NCBI GenBank assembly: GCA_964059195.1
Contig: CAXKWD010000009.1
Coordinates: forward strand, 84,231,432 to 84,295,431
DNA length: 64,000 bases
Origin: Ectobius pallidus
Lineage: Eukaryota > Arthropoda > Insecta > Blattodea > Ectobiidae
Direction of reading: 5' to 3'
Shown: piece by piece, positions 44,857-55,025 of the stretch
Layout: every line of letters starts with the position of its first letter
How positions within the stretch are numbered: the first letter of the stretch is position 1
The notes under the pieces: model-generated
Seen by the model: only the letters and a program-made list of their open reading frames with translations
Told to the model about the DNA's origin: nothing
The model's database searches: none
Made by a program: the position numbers and the translations under genes

Positions 44857-45363
44857 CATAGGCGTAACCAGGCCGACCATATGGGGGGGGGGTTATAACA
44901 TCCGCGGGGTCTGGGGGGTATGGAATACCCTCAGGAAGAGAGGGGTCCGGGGGTTCTCCCCCGGAAAATTTAAAAAATTAAGATGCAAAATAACGAGTTT
45001 TAAGCTTCCGGGGGTCCTCCCTAGGAAAATTTTAAAAATTAAGACACAAAATAATGAGTTTTCAGCTTCCGGGTGTCCTTCCCCGGAAAATTTTAAAAAT
45101 TAAGATGCAAAATAACGAGTTTTAAGCTTCCGAGGGCCCCCCTCGGAATATTTTAAAAATTAAGACGCAAAATAATGAGTTTTCAGCTTCCGGGGGTCCT
45201 TCCCCGGAAATTTTTAAAATTAAGACGCAAAATAACGAGTTTTAAGCTTCCCACGCTTTATACTTGTATTAAGTAATTTATGGGCAGACTTAAAAAAATT
45301 ATACAACTCTCCTTTTTTTAATCAATGGGGGGGTTCAAACCCCCCCCCCTCGGTACGCCTATG
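44857..45363. mobile_element. hAT-like MITE with perfect TIR and 8-bp duplication
   Basis: A 507-bp element starting CATAGGCGTA and ending in its exact inverse, TACGCCTATG. It is flanked on both sides by ATACTGGC (44849-44856 and 45364-45371). Long G- and C-runs lie just inside the two ends. Most of the interior is a 60-61 bp minisatellite. The 8-bp duplication suggests hAT. Confidence 0.88.
44947..45249. repeat. Five-copy 61-bp minisatellite, each copy with a hairpin
   Basis: Copies start at 44947, 45008, 45069, 45130 and 45190. Each begins with a hairpin (for example CCGGGGGTTCTCCCCCGG in copy 1, CCGAGGGCCCCCCTCGG in copy 4), followed by AAAATTTTAAAAATTAAGA, CAAAATAA(C/T)GAGTTTT and (A/C)AGCTT. 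Odd copies end TAAGCTT, even copies TCAGCTT, so the array grew partly by duplication of two-unit blocks. Confidence 0.9.
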
Positions 45364-45378
45364 ATACTGGCAATACTA

Positions 45379-45643
45379 TAGTCCTTTCACATTCGCCAGA
45401 GGTTTCAAGGCCAAACGTAGCACGCCTATGATACCCCCACTTACCGTGCTCATATGACATCATACCCCTCCAATGCCAGTCACATGACAAGCCAGTAGGG
45501 AGTTCCCCCTTGGTGTCGTATGAGTGTGTGCGACAGCGCAGCTCCTCTGCGCAAAGGGGAATACTGTTGACTGCTGATCAGTGGGGGCATATTAGACGTG
45601 AGAAGTTGTGGCCTTGAAACCTCTGGCGAATGTGGAAGCACTA
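45379..45643. mobile_element. MITE with 36-bp inverted repeats, TA-flanked
   Basis: Inverted repeats 45377-45412 and 45610-45645 match at 34 of 36 positions (TATAGT(C/G)CTT(T/C)CACATTC, then GCCAGAGGTTTCAAGGCC). With TA as target duplication the element is 265 bp, which would fit Tc1/mariner-type MITEs; this superfamily call is inference. It starts only 15 bp after the neighbouring element. Interior non-coding. Confidence 0.8.
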
Positions 45644-45645
45644 TA

Positions 45646-46625
45646 ATGAATGCTTTTGTACATGTTTGCAAACTAACATCCATATAAATGTCCAATCTGA
45701 TAGTTAATTCGTGTAGAGGTTGATCTATGTAGCTATAAGCGTGTTACCTGGGATATTTCCGTTTGCTTTCCGTTCATCCAATTAAGTTGGACTGTTATCA
45801 GTAATTTACTTACTTTGAAACGAGTTAACTATATCCTGCTTCACTCATACTGTCATCTTCATTTTCCAACAGTAGTTTTACTTAATCCTTAAATGTGCGT
45901 GTCTCAATTTATCAGATTATAATACAGATGTGCCGGACTGCACAGAAAACAGTTAACCCAATGATTAGGCTCTTAATTTCGAGAACTATGAAGTTCATGC
46001 ATTAAACTTTGTATTTAATTTACACGAAAACTGCCAACTTGAAACGGCAAAGGGAAAATGTATTCCAATTTTTCCTTTGCCGATGTGAAAAAAAAAGGGG
46101 GGAAATAGAACAGTTAATATAAAGTACATCACTGTTACAGTTTAAAAACTTTTTTCTGAGAAAAATACTCACTTGGGATAAAAATGGTACTGCATTTGAA
46201 TTTCTTGTTTGATTTTACTGAAGGAACACGCTGTTAAAGTCTGTACACTCTCTATACACTAAATTTGAATTCGACAAAAGCAAGCAGAAGAATAATTGTA
46301 CCTATAATTCTAATACAGTAGCTACATAAATGCCACTTTGTTGTATTTTAATGTTAGAATCATTGATTTTGGAAAGGGGGTTGGGTACACCTAAAGTAAA
46401 ATCGCAGAAGACCTGTGTTTTTTATAACCTTGAATTGTCTATAATATTTACATAAGAATTATGAATTAATTTATTCTTGCTAAATTTGATTGTGGATTGT
46501 TCTGGGACAAAATATATTCGCAAGGGAGGGTTACAATATAAGGTAAATATTATGTTCTAACGGCGTCACAATTACGGACAGTTCCCGGATTTCAATAGGG
46601 TTTAAAATGCATCTTGCACTCTCTG
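45646..46625. other. No gene recognised
   Basis: AT-rich DNA without recognisable features. Confidence 0.5.
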
Positions 46626-46633
46626 CTAATCAC

Positions 46634-47242
46634 TAGAGACCGGATTTTAAAGGGAATTCCTTTTTTTATATTTCACCACAAAACGTGATAAAATTGAACA
46701 GGACATTACTGAGTAAGTTTCAACTGGAAATGACCTGGTTTTAACGTCCCTTTTTTTCATTTTTATGCCCATTTCCCCCCCTTTTTTTTTTAGGAATTTT
46801 CCCTTTCCAGTACCTTTTTTGCTAATTTATTTTGAAAAATTCGTAAATCACCCAGTATTTGGCAATATGAAAACATTAAAAATTGTTATCACTGATTCAC
46901 CATTGAAAAAATAATTCCTCCCAGCAGAATAGAGCGTTACAGGGAAATCGCAGGCTTGCCATTGCCTAAGTTTCCCATTATAACAAGGTGGGGAACATGG
47001 ATTTCGTGTGCTATTTTCCTCTGTGAGAATTTCAACAAAATCAAAAAATGTCTTCAGTCATTAGATGTTACAGAATCAGCAGCTGTAGAGCAAGCAAAGG
47101 CTTTACATAAAACAAACGTCCTTTCTTCCCCACCTTTTTTGGCAATAATTTTCCTTTTTCCCCCCCACCTTTTCTTGGCAATAATTTTCCCTTTTTTCGT
47201 CCTTTTTTGGGTGAAAATTTTCCCTTTAAAATCCGGTCTCTA
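46634..47242 (+). mobile_element. hAT-type element with perfect 8-bp target duplication
   Basis: A 609-bp element starting TAGAGACCGGATTTTAAAGG and ending CCTTTAAAATCCGGTCTCTA, bounded by CTAATCAC on both sides (46626-46633 and 47243-47250). Near 46950-47110 it retains a transposase piece, LPKFPIITRWGTWISCAIF, then CENFNKIKKCLQSLD. The KFPIITRWGTW block is a conserved part of the small CGGBP1-related hAT transposases. The rest of the gene is deleted or decayed. Confidence 0.92.
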
Positions 47243-47575
47243 CTAATCACATAGCCATTGGGCTTCTAGTCCAGGACAAGGCATTTTTTGTGTGCAGGCA
47301 GTAGCCAAACCATTAATTTAGTCGCTATTATTTTTGCATAAGGTAAAGCATAACTTCGTATATGAATTATGAAAAACTACTTCTTTATTTATTCTTTACA
47401 TATAAAATATTACAGCAGATTGCCATATTATATGTGCAACATAATATAAATTGAATAAACTAACTGAACTCTCGATATATGTGTTCGTAACTGCGACAGT
47501 CTCATAAATTGGGCAGGGGATTATTCATTTTAAGGATTTTGAGAAACCATCTTCCCTTGAATGTTTACTGACAGT

Positions 47576-47783
47576 TTATTACGCACATATACATAGGCAC
47601 TTAAGCTAAGGAACCCAATTGTGGGGCAATCATACTTCAACAAACAAGCTGTTTATTTTGCAGAAGGCGATCAGAATTATGCGTGGATTGTCTTTTAGAG
47701 CACATTGTAGGCCTTTATTTATAAAACTGAGAATTCTGACTCTAAGATCAATGTTCATCTTAGACTGTCTTCTATATATCACA
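47576..47783 (+). pseudogene. LINE ORF2 fragment, left of Helitron
   Basis: Reads YYAHIHRHLS, a stop, GTQLWGN and then from 47649 LFILQKAIRIMRGLSFRAHC, RPLFIKLRILTLRSMFILD and CLLYIT. The pattern YY--IHSHLSYG--LWGN---LQK-AIRI--G---R-HCRPLF is the region after the reverse transcriptase of jockey-like LINEs. The frame ends exactly at 47783 and resumes in register at 48627. Confidence 0.8.
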
Positions 47784-48626
47784 CTAGCTTAAAAGACCCG
47801 GCGTCGCCCGGGTTTTGTATTTTGTAATTGGAAATTAGCTTATGAAGGATTTTCAATTTTAAATTCTAGGTCCTTATATAGGCATTTATAATTTGAAATA
47901 GGAAGAACGACTTATTACACTCAAACTATTCCCTCAGAAAACGATTGATATAGTTTTTTATGGCTCATAGAGGATCTAGAATGTTGCATCCCATCGCTTG
48001 TACAGTGCACAGCAAGCCTGGTAGAGGTTTAAATAAGAAGAAACAGAAATTCCTGTAACATAAAATTGTAATATCGAGGCGGGAAATTTCCCACTCTTAT
48101 GTTACCATAAAGCATTATCACTTTCATACTTTTCTCTCCAAAAACCTGCGATATAATATAATAATATACACATTACCATACCCCGTTTTGTTTTCTCAAT
48201 GTCCAGGGTAGAGAAAGTTATGTGATTCCATTATTTTAGTGGATTTCATTCTGTAATATTTATTTATAACATGAATTATTTTGATAAATTCCCTTATTTG
48301 TCAAAAGTGAATTTCATTTGTTTTTCCAAGCCCAACTGATACCACTGGTTAACAATACGTTCTGTGAATTTGTTTTGATAATTCTATGTAAAAATGGATT
48401 AAGTATTTTCAAAAACATTAAATTTTTGGCATTTAGAATCAGAATTTTTCAAAATCCTTTCTTAGTGAGCACCTACATTATGAAGCGAAGGTACTGTCAA
48501 AATTCCAAGTCTCTACCTGTTATAGTTTAGGCTGTACGTTGATTCCTGTCATTCATTCAGTCAGTCAGTCAGTCAATCAATCATTCAGTCAGTCAGTCAG
48601 GACAAAGCCTTTTATATAGATAGAGA
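47784..48626 (-). mobile_element. Non-autonomous Helitron, copy 2, inside a LINE
   Basis: 843 bp on the minus strand, starting TCTCTATCTATATAAAAGG and ending CTAG, with hairpin 47796-47813 (ACCCGG, CGTCGC, CCGGGT on the plus strand) 8 bases from the end. Same family and nearly the same length as 18161-19004. Host bases A (47783) and T (48627) flank it without any duplication. GACT repeats lie near the 5' end (48556-48600). No coding sequence of its own. Confidence 0.93.
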
Positions 48627-48881
48627 TTGAAGAAAAAGATTGATAGGTACACTCTTTGTTCTACAATTCATAGCTACTCCACGAGAAATAGTTCTCACAT
48701 ATATGTTCCTAAATGCAAATACACTAAAACACAAAATAGTTTTGATGTTATATCTTTAAATATATACGATAGAATTTCTGACAATATTAAAAATCTTTCT
48801 TTATCAGAATTCAAGAGGACAGTAAGGATCTCAAATCCTCTGTATACGTTGGATGAGTATTTTAAGAGCAGATTATTTTAA
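48627..48881 (+). pseudogene. LINE ORF2 C-terminus, right of Helitron
   Basis: Continues the LINE frame directly as LKKKIDRYTLCSTIHSYSTR, then NSSHIYVPKCKYTKTQNSFD, SLNIYDRISDNIKNLSL and SEFKRTVRISNPLYTLDEYF, up to a stop. The YDRISDNIKNL-S-FKR--------YTLDEY pattern matches the last part of jockey-like ORF2. The reverse transcriptase is missing upstream, so this is a truncated copy. Confidence 0.8.
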
Positions 48882-49869
48882 AGCACTATTTTATCAAACT
48901 TTGTATGTGCATATATTACTTTGGCGTTGCTATAAACTTTCATGTCTCTGGCAAATAAAGATCTATATATATCTACATGTCTACATATCTACCTCTAAAT
49001 GTGCATGGGGGGGGGGGGGAAACCTTGCAGGACAAAATTCAGGCGCCCATTGATGGTTACAAGCCCAATTAACAGTAAACAACGTCGTTAAACAAAAACA
49101 AGCCAATCTTAAGATCGATACACGTTGTGTTTGAATGTAGTGGCGTGGAGTGGATGTTACAGAGAGGAAAAGCATATGTGTTTCTTGGTATCCACGTGCT
49201 TCTTCTCACAGCCTTGTTAAACGCTGCGGTGTCTGTAATTCACGCATAATGGACCATGACAACCTCGCTGTGGGGGTTCCTGCCATACTTGTGATTATGC
49301 ACATTAACTCCTTGCCGGCCAGCATTTTTATTGGGAAATTGGATGTAATGGACGTGGAATCTAGTTAGTAGGAAGTGGAATTCCGCCTATTAAGTGCCAC
49401 TTGCCAGTTGCCAATAGTAAGGTTAAATATCCTATTATACGCAAGGATTGCCTGCCAATTCGCAGTTGTACTCTGCAGTTTTATAACTGCTGGCATTAAA
49501 ACTTTGTTTTTGTGAGCGGAGTAAATGACAGCATAGAACCAACGTGAGGCCCCCGGCCCTGGTGGTCCAGGGAACTTCTAAAAATCCTACTTTAACATAC
49601 TAGCAACCCACTTATTTTTTGTATAAGTATACCAGTGCTTTAAGCTTCAGTAGGCTACGTTTATTAGGCTAAACCTTGTTACTTACTCTAACCGTACGAT
49701 AGGTATTGCAGGTTCAGGTCCCGTAAATAAAAAAAATATTTTCAGAAACATATCTGTGTGTGTGTATGTATGTGATGACTGGTAAGGCATTTGATGATTT
49801 TGCATCTTTTTTATTTGAAGGTTAAAGGATAGCTCGAATTTATATATTTGTGTATCATGAAATAATTGA
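48882..49869. other. No gene recognised; G-run
   Basis: A G-run lies at 49008-49019. About 49730-49790 partly resembles the dispersed repeat near 31680. No coding similarity. Confidence 0.5.
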
Positions 49870-50150
49870 TTAAATAAGGGCTTTTTCGTGCATTTTTTGC
49901 TTTATTTGGTATTTTTCGTCATTTGCAAGAATAGGTAATTTTTTGGGCAATTTTTAGGTCATTTTTGGGCAATTTTTAGATCATGTTTGAGTGGAGGTAG
50001 AGAAGATCATGTACAAATCGTTACTTTCAGACAACAGACAATCGTTTTTATCTGAGAATCTCCGCATTGTTTTCATTGTTCATCTTAATTCAGGTTTGTT
50101 GTAAACACCATAGTAACTTAGTTTGTGTTGTAGCAGTAAAGCATTTTTTT
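49870..50150 (+). pseudogene. hAT transposase C-terminal remnant
   Basis: From about 49988 the plus strand reads VEVEKIMYKSLLSDNRQSFL, then SENLRIVFIVHLNSG. The spacing of VE, YKS-LSDNR-SF---NLR---IVH-NS matches the CGGBP1-related hAT transposase tail also seen at 15660-15770. The preceding bases repeat TTTTTAGGTCATTTTTGGG words typical of the subterminal regions of these elements. Terminal repeats are not preserved. Confidence 0.6.
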
Positions 50151-50849
50151 TATTTCTTTTTAAATAGCAGGTTTGCTAGGGGCAATTAGATGGGCATGCC
50201 AGTTCGGAAAGAATTTCTTTTTCGCTAAGGGTGTCCAAGTAATTGTCCCACTACTTATTTAGTAACAAAATGTTGTATATTGTTAGATTATATACATAAC
50301 GCACTGTCATCGATTCCTTCTAAGAAAGATCTCTTTGGGCAGAGTGATACAAAATTCAACCAAGAGGCATTAAGAAGTATCCTGAAGACAGTTGAAGTAT
50401 TTGTGGAAAAAGGGAATTTTAAGTTTTCAGAAGAATTAGGCTGTACAATGTTTCAATTTACAAAATGGCTTGTTTTCCGTTTTCTATCAATTGAATTTTT
50501 TTTTTATATGTTTGAAGTTTTTGGAATTCAAAATTAAATTACACGTACACAGTGTAATTTTAAACGTAGGCTAATTATTTGAGTCGTTGAGGTATATTTC
50601 TATTTCCTATTCCTATCTTACGTTATGTTCGAGTAAAATATAGCAATGGAACCGTAACTTGTATTATCTCTTGACTCACGAAATGTTTTGTGGTTGTGGC
50701 GATTTAATTATAACAGAATGAAGAGGCCGGTATTGTAAGCGTTATTGTAAGTAGAAATATTGAGTTGGGCCCTGAAATTCGTTGTCAGTTTTTGAGCATT
50801 AATACACGTTTTAAGTTCCCCTAAATAAAAAAATGGAATACTCAGAAAG
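50151..50849. other. No gene recognised
   Basis: An 85-codon frame at 50280-50537 (MLDYIHNALSSIPSKKDLFG...) could be an N-terminal hAT remnant because of its neighbour, but I see no motif that proves it. Confidence 0.4.
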
Positions 50850-50990
50850 TCTTTGTTTCTTTGTGTTCCTTTGAACAGCATAGTTCGAGATTGAAACGCA
50901 GAATTTTACATTTGGGTAAGATACCTTCTGGGGATGGGAAACGAAAATCAGTGACTACTTTCTCTTACTTTTACTAAAGTACCTGTAACT
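50850..50990 (+). repeat. Dispersed repeat related to 31680-31830
   Basis: Shares TTTGGGTAAG, TCTG(T/G)TGGGGATG-like text and ACTTTCTCTTACTTT with the repeat around the hAT element at 31022, same orientation and diverged. Confidence 0.55.
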
Positions 50991-51515
50991 GAAAGGTTAC
51001 AATAGTAATATTAGGAAACTTACTGTAAAAGAAAACCCTATGACAAAATTTGACTGTAATTACTAGGTCTGTAATAAATTTAGCATTTTCAGTTGTGGGT
51101 TCTTAAAGTATCACTCATTAAATTTTGCACTTAGTGAAAAGATATTTCCCTTATCATGAAATTAAAATTGCTGAATGATTCATTAGAAATTTACGCCTTT
51201 TAATTTCACTTTCTTTTACTTTTTATTTTCATTTACTTTTTATTTTGTACCTTAAGTTACCATAGTTACGAGGAAGTTTCATGTGGTGAGTTCAGTGCAA
51301 AATTGTTTTACCGACTTCTGACGTAGCATAGGCCTACTCAGTTTATATTAAAAATTGGCTGCGCACTTGATTTCTATAACTCAACGAAAGACTAAATCTT
51401 TTTTGGTAGGAGGGGAAGGTGTGAAATTTTCGCACGGGTTTACTGGTGTAATACTATAAGTGTAACTGTACCGATAGTAGTAATAATAAAAAAAAAAAAA
51501 TAATAATAATATTAA

Positions 51516-51591
<76 letters not shown>

Positions 51592-51979
51592 TTCTGGTAT
51601 GTAAAACTTTTTAAACTCAAGTTTATGAGCAGACCTTGAAGGACAGTGTTGTGAAGAATCTTTTCGTTTGTTTGGGACCTTAAGTGCAGGTGTTCATTGG
51701 CCGGAAAAAAACTGGAGAAGTGGGAGTGATCCTTCAAACCCACTTCCTTCCTGTGGAGGAGACTCCTTCGTTCTTCCCCACATGTTCAGTGAACAAATTG
51801 TGTTGCTCCCCTTGTATATCAGAATACAAACGTCTCCGCAAACATGTGGATGCTGAGATCGCATCCGTGACCGAGTTAACATAGTGTTGCATGTGACACA
51901 CAGATGGCATGACTGTTAGCTCTTGAGCGGGATCGAAAGGATGCCTTAGTGCTTCATAAGACCAGACAAAGAAGATGTA
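50991..51979. repeat. AT-rich region with long TTA microsatellite
   Basis: 51480-51592 is an AAT/ATT trinucleotide tract, with the longest run of ATT from about 51510 on. The reading frame coding poly-Ile across it is an artefact. 51600-51979 is somewhat GC-richer but shows no recognisable protein. Confidence 0.7.
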
Positions 51980-52029
51980 GGCTATACAGTTTTGGAGACA
52001 AATTTTCTTGGTCGAGTTATCTACCTTGG
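51980..52029 (+). pseudogene. Jockey-like RT fragment, left of MITE
   Basis: The end of this segment reads ...GRVIYLG, the start of the conserved YLGV-LD motif (palm/thumb border) of jockey-type reverse transcriptases. The motif is completed at 52401 on the other side of the MITE. Confidence 0.55.
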
Positions 52030-52400
52030 CAGGGATGTAGCCAGGGAGGACATTCGAGGGGTCCGTGCCCCTCCAGAAATGGGGGGGAGAACAACGAAAA
52101 TTTACTTGACATTTACTATTCTTAAATAAAGTGTCTCATTACTCTTATGACATTTTATATTAGACTAACAGTACTTATTAATAGTTGTCAAATTAAGCCA
52201 GCAAATTTAATTATGTCTTTTTTTTTAATTCAAAATCTTATTATTTTGAAACAGTAAAAAGTATGTTGTACGTTAAAAAAGTTTGTAGTTAAAAAAAAAG
52301 ACGTTAAAATAAAATTTGAAAGCTTAATTTATGAAAAATCGGGGACATGCCCAAACACCCTGTGTGCCCCTCCCGAACCAGAATCCCAGGAATGCCATTG
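52030..52400. mobile_element. hAT-like MITE inside a jockey-like RT
   Basis: A 371-bp element starting CAGGGATGTAGCCAGGGAGG and ending GGAATGCCATTG, flanked by TACCTTGG (52022-52029) and TACCTTGC (52401-52408), an 8-bp duplication with one mismatch. Ends resemble those of 44857-45363 (CA, GTAACCAGG). Internal text (TATTAGACTAACAGTACTTATTA) recurs at 63935-63960, so another copy lies at the right edge. Non-coding. Confidence 0.75.
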
Positions 52401-52474
52401 TACCTTGCTGTTATACTAGACAAAAGATTGCTGTGGACATACCATATAAAATCCGTTGCTAAAAGGACTAGAAT
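52401..52474 (+). pseudogene. Jockey-like RT fragment, right of MITE
   Basis: Reads YLAVILDKRLLWTYHIKSVA, then KRT. The motif YLGV-LD--L-W--HI is diagnostic of jockey-type non-LTR reverse transcriptases. The YL at its start is the duplicated copy of that in the left fragment. The sequence is cut off by the LINE that follows on the minus strand. Confidence 0.75.
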
Positions 52475-54098
52475 TTTCATTTCATTTCATGGTACTTCTG
52501 CCTTACGGCAGGTCTACACTCCCATGTAAAATTCCATTTTCCAGCTCCTTCTATTTTCTGCTGCATCCTTTAACTCTCCATAATTTATTTTCTTCTTGAT
52601 GTCATCCAGTATCTCAATTCTTCTTCTTCCTAGTCTTCTCTTTCCTTCTATTTTTCCTATGGCATCTAGCAAGAGTCCTCTTCTTCTCATAATGTGTCCC
52701 ATCCAGTTGGCTTTTCTCACTCTCACATCTTGCAAGATGTGTCTCTTTTCTTCCACTCTTCTTAAAACTTCTTCATTTGTGATTCTATCCGTCCATCGAA
52801 TCCTCTCCATCCTCCTCCAACACCACATCTCGAAGCTCTCCAGATATTTCTTTTCTCTTTTCCTGAGTGTCCATGTTTCGGCTCCATACAAAGCTACACT
52901 CCAAACGTAGCATCTAATCAGTTTTTTTCTTAGCTGCAAATTTAGTTTTCCTGTGAGTAAATTTCTATTTTTGTTGAAGGCTATTTTAGCCATAGCAATC
53001 CTTTCTCTGATTTCTTTGGTGCATTGGGCATCTCTGGTGATCATGCTTCCTAAATAACGGAATTGGGACACATTATCTAGCACTCTGTTCTCTATCAAAC
53101 ACCTAAGTGGTTCTTCTGTCATTGAAATCATCATGCCTTTTGATTTGTCTGTATTTATCTTCATCCCATATATTTTTCCAATCTCCACCAACCGATCCAG
53201 CATTCTTTGTAATTCTTTTTCTGATTTTGCCATAAGTACTACATCATCAGCATATTTTATGTTATTTATGATACGTCCTCCTACTTTAAAATCTCCCATT
53301 CCTTCCAAAGCTTCATTCATTAACCATTCTCCATATATATTGAACAGAGTGGGTGACAAGCAGCAACCTTGTCTTACTCCTCTTCCTATGATTGTGCTTT
53401 TAGTTTCTGCTCCATTTTCTCGAATCTTCACTTTTTGTCCCATATACAGATTCTTGATCAGCCTTCTATCTCTCCAATTGACTCCGATTTGTTTTAGAAT
53501 TCTCCATAGCTTTTCCCATTTTACTCTGTCGAAAGCCTTTTGCCAATCGATGAAACAAGTACAAATTTTTTCATTGACATCTAATACTCTTTCAGAGATA
53601 ATTCTCATGAATCCTATAGCATCTCTGGTTCCTTTTCCTTTTCTAAAGCCAAATTGTTCTTCTCCTAGATTTTCTTCTATTTTCTGTTCCAGTCTTCTGT
53701 TTAGTATTCTTGCTATTATTTTTGCTGTGTGTGAAATTAGGCTTATTGTTCTAAATTCTTCACATTTCTTTGCTTGTGGCTTCTTCTTTATTGTGACCAT
53801 AGTCACACCTAAAAAGTCTTCCGGCCATTCTCCACTTATATATATTTTGTTAATCATCCTCGTTAGTGTATTAAGTCCTCCTTCTCCTATTTCTTTTAAC
53901 AGGTCCACAGGTATGTTATCTTCTCCGGTAGTCTTCCTTCTTTTCATATCTCTAATGGCTTTTTCCACTTCAGATTCTAAAATGATTGGTCCTTTCTCAT
54001 TTTCATCTACTTCTTCTGTTTCTATTTCTAATTGCCGAGGTCGATTTTCTATGTCATAGAGTTTCTTGATATAATCTTCCCATATCTGCAGTACATAA
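52475..54098 (-). mobile_element. 5'-truncated RTE-like LINE
   Basis: A LINE on the minus strand containing the reverse transcriptase frame and a short 3' UTR. The 3' end is a hairpin CTGCC-TTAC-GGCAG (52498-52511) followed by a three-fold ATGAA tail (52475-52490), as in RTE-type elements that end in short tandem repeats. TAGAAT lies at both edges (52469-52474, 54099-54104), a possible 6-bp target duplication. The endonuclease half is missing. Confidence 0.8.
52514..54096 (-). CDS. Non-LTR reverse transcriptase, partial ORF2
   Basis: An uninterrupted frame. 484 codons run from the valine codon at 53968 to the stop at 52514-52516, and the frame is open to about 54098 (LQIWEDYIKKLYDIENRP upstream). 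Counting from 53968: FIDWQKAFD (catalytic Asp near 141) is RT motif A; GVRQGCCLSP near 197-206 is motif B; YADD near 239-242 is motif C; GMKINTDKSK follows as motif D; then the thumb with FRYLGSMI. The C-terminal region (ALYGAETWTLRKREKKYLES, WCWRRMERI, KANWMGHIMRR) is common in insect LINEs. The N-terminal APE endonuclease is lost by 5' truncation, so it cannot move by itself. The absence of stops suggests a fairly recent copy. Confidence 0.88.
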
Positions 54099-54104
54099 TA
54101 GAAT

Positions 54105-54323
54105 AATGCATATGTTATTTGTTATCCTTATTGGAATCTCCAGCACTCGGCTTATTTCATAAATGCAAAATACATCTCAACAGACAGTTTTAATGTAGAA
54201 CAAGCCAGACTTAAAATGAGTCCTATTTATAATTTTTATAATACTGATGTTAAGATGGAAGAGCTAAAACCTAAATACATTTAACACTATCAACGATTGA
54301 GTCATTAAACAAAGGTTACCATA
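54105..54323. other. No gene recognised
   Basis: AT-rich DNA right of the RTE-like element. Confidence 0.5.
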
Positions 54324-54483
54324 CTAATGCTGTGAATCAATAATATACTCATCTACTGAATAAAATGCATATTTCTTATGAGCAGTTTTCAATGAGAATC
54401 TATTTCCTGGTGATGCTTTTATTTCATTGTCTTCCGAATCTGCTTTAAGTGTATCACTGTGTGCAATTTTCTTTGCTTCGTCG
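54324..54483 (-). CDS. Candidate terminal exon (weak), LINE-like C-terminus
   Basis: On the minus strand, after an acceptor-like TTTTCAATTTGCAG, a frame reads SDEAKKIAHSDTLKADSEDN, then EIKASPGNRFSLKTAHKKY and AFYSVDEYIIDSQH, to a TAG at 54324-54326. The last part closely resembles the LINE ORF2 end at 32890-32985 (AFYSVDEYMI). Either it is a decayed LINE tail, or a gene has acquired its last residues from a LINE. Too short to decide. Confidence 0.25.
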
Positions 54484-54682
54484 CTGCAAATTGAAAACAG
54501 TCAATTTACACCCAGTGCAAAACTTAAACTAGTAGGCAGTTCCAGGCACAAAAATGGGTAGCTCACGTCAGTATCAGGCAATAATAGCATGATCAATTTC
54601 TCAAAAAACTTTGTTGGGACACCGGGACAGTATGCTCAAACCCGGGACTTTCCTGGTAAAATCGAAACGTCTCGTCAACCTG

Positions 54683-55025
54683 GTTGTAAGCCACCCACTG
54701 TTTGTACTCGTAGAAACTCAGTTTTGCCTGGTGAACAATAAGCCTTTGCATCAGGTTGAAACGACTGAATACGCACTGTTTGCAATGCGGCCTCTTATTC
54801 TATTCCATTATGTGAAGTAATGTGATGCATTGTCCATGCTTAGTTACGTGAGTGCATTAATCAGATTTTATTAGAGTTGTTTATCCTTCGGGGGTATGAT
54901 GCGATGTGGTAACGACATTATCTTAATTTTTCCAACTAATTTAGGTGAAGTGAATGTCAAACATAATATTATATTATACTAAGAGGTAAAACTTTTATTT
55001 CGGCATAGGAAGTTATGTTTCACAT
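54683..55025 (+). repeat. Dispersed repeat (second copy near 31925-32285)
   Basis: Diverged direct copy of 31925-32285, sharing GCCACCCACTG, CTGGTGAACAATA and GCATCAGGTTGAAAC. No ends or coding potential assigned. Confidence 0.65.

Noticed and set aside
44947..45249. CRISPR-like array
   Set aside because: Units are directly contiguous without unique spacers, inside a eukaryotic MITE; it is a minisatellite.
51381..51743. 120-codon frame with a long poly-isoleucine
   Set aside because: Simply the ATT microsatellite read on the minus strand.
53133..54059. 308-codon frame on the plus strand
   Set aside because: Antisense shadow of the RTE-like reverse transcriptase on the minus strand.
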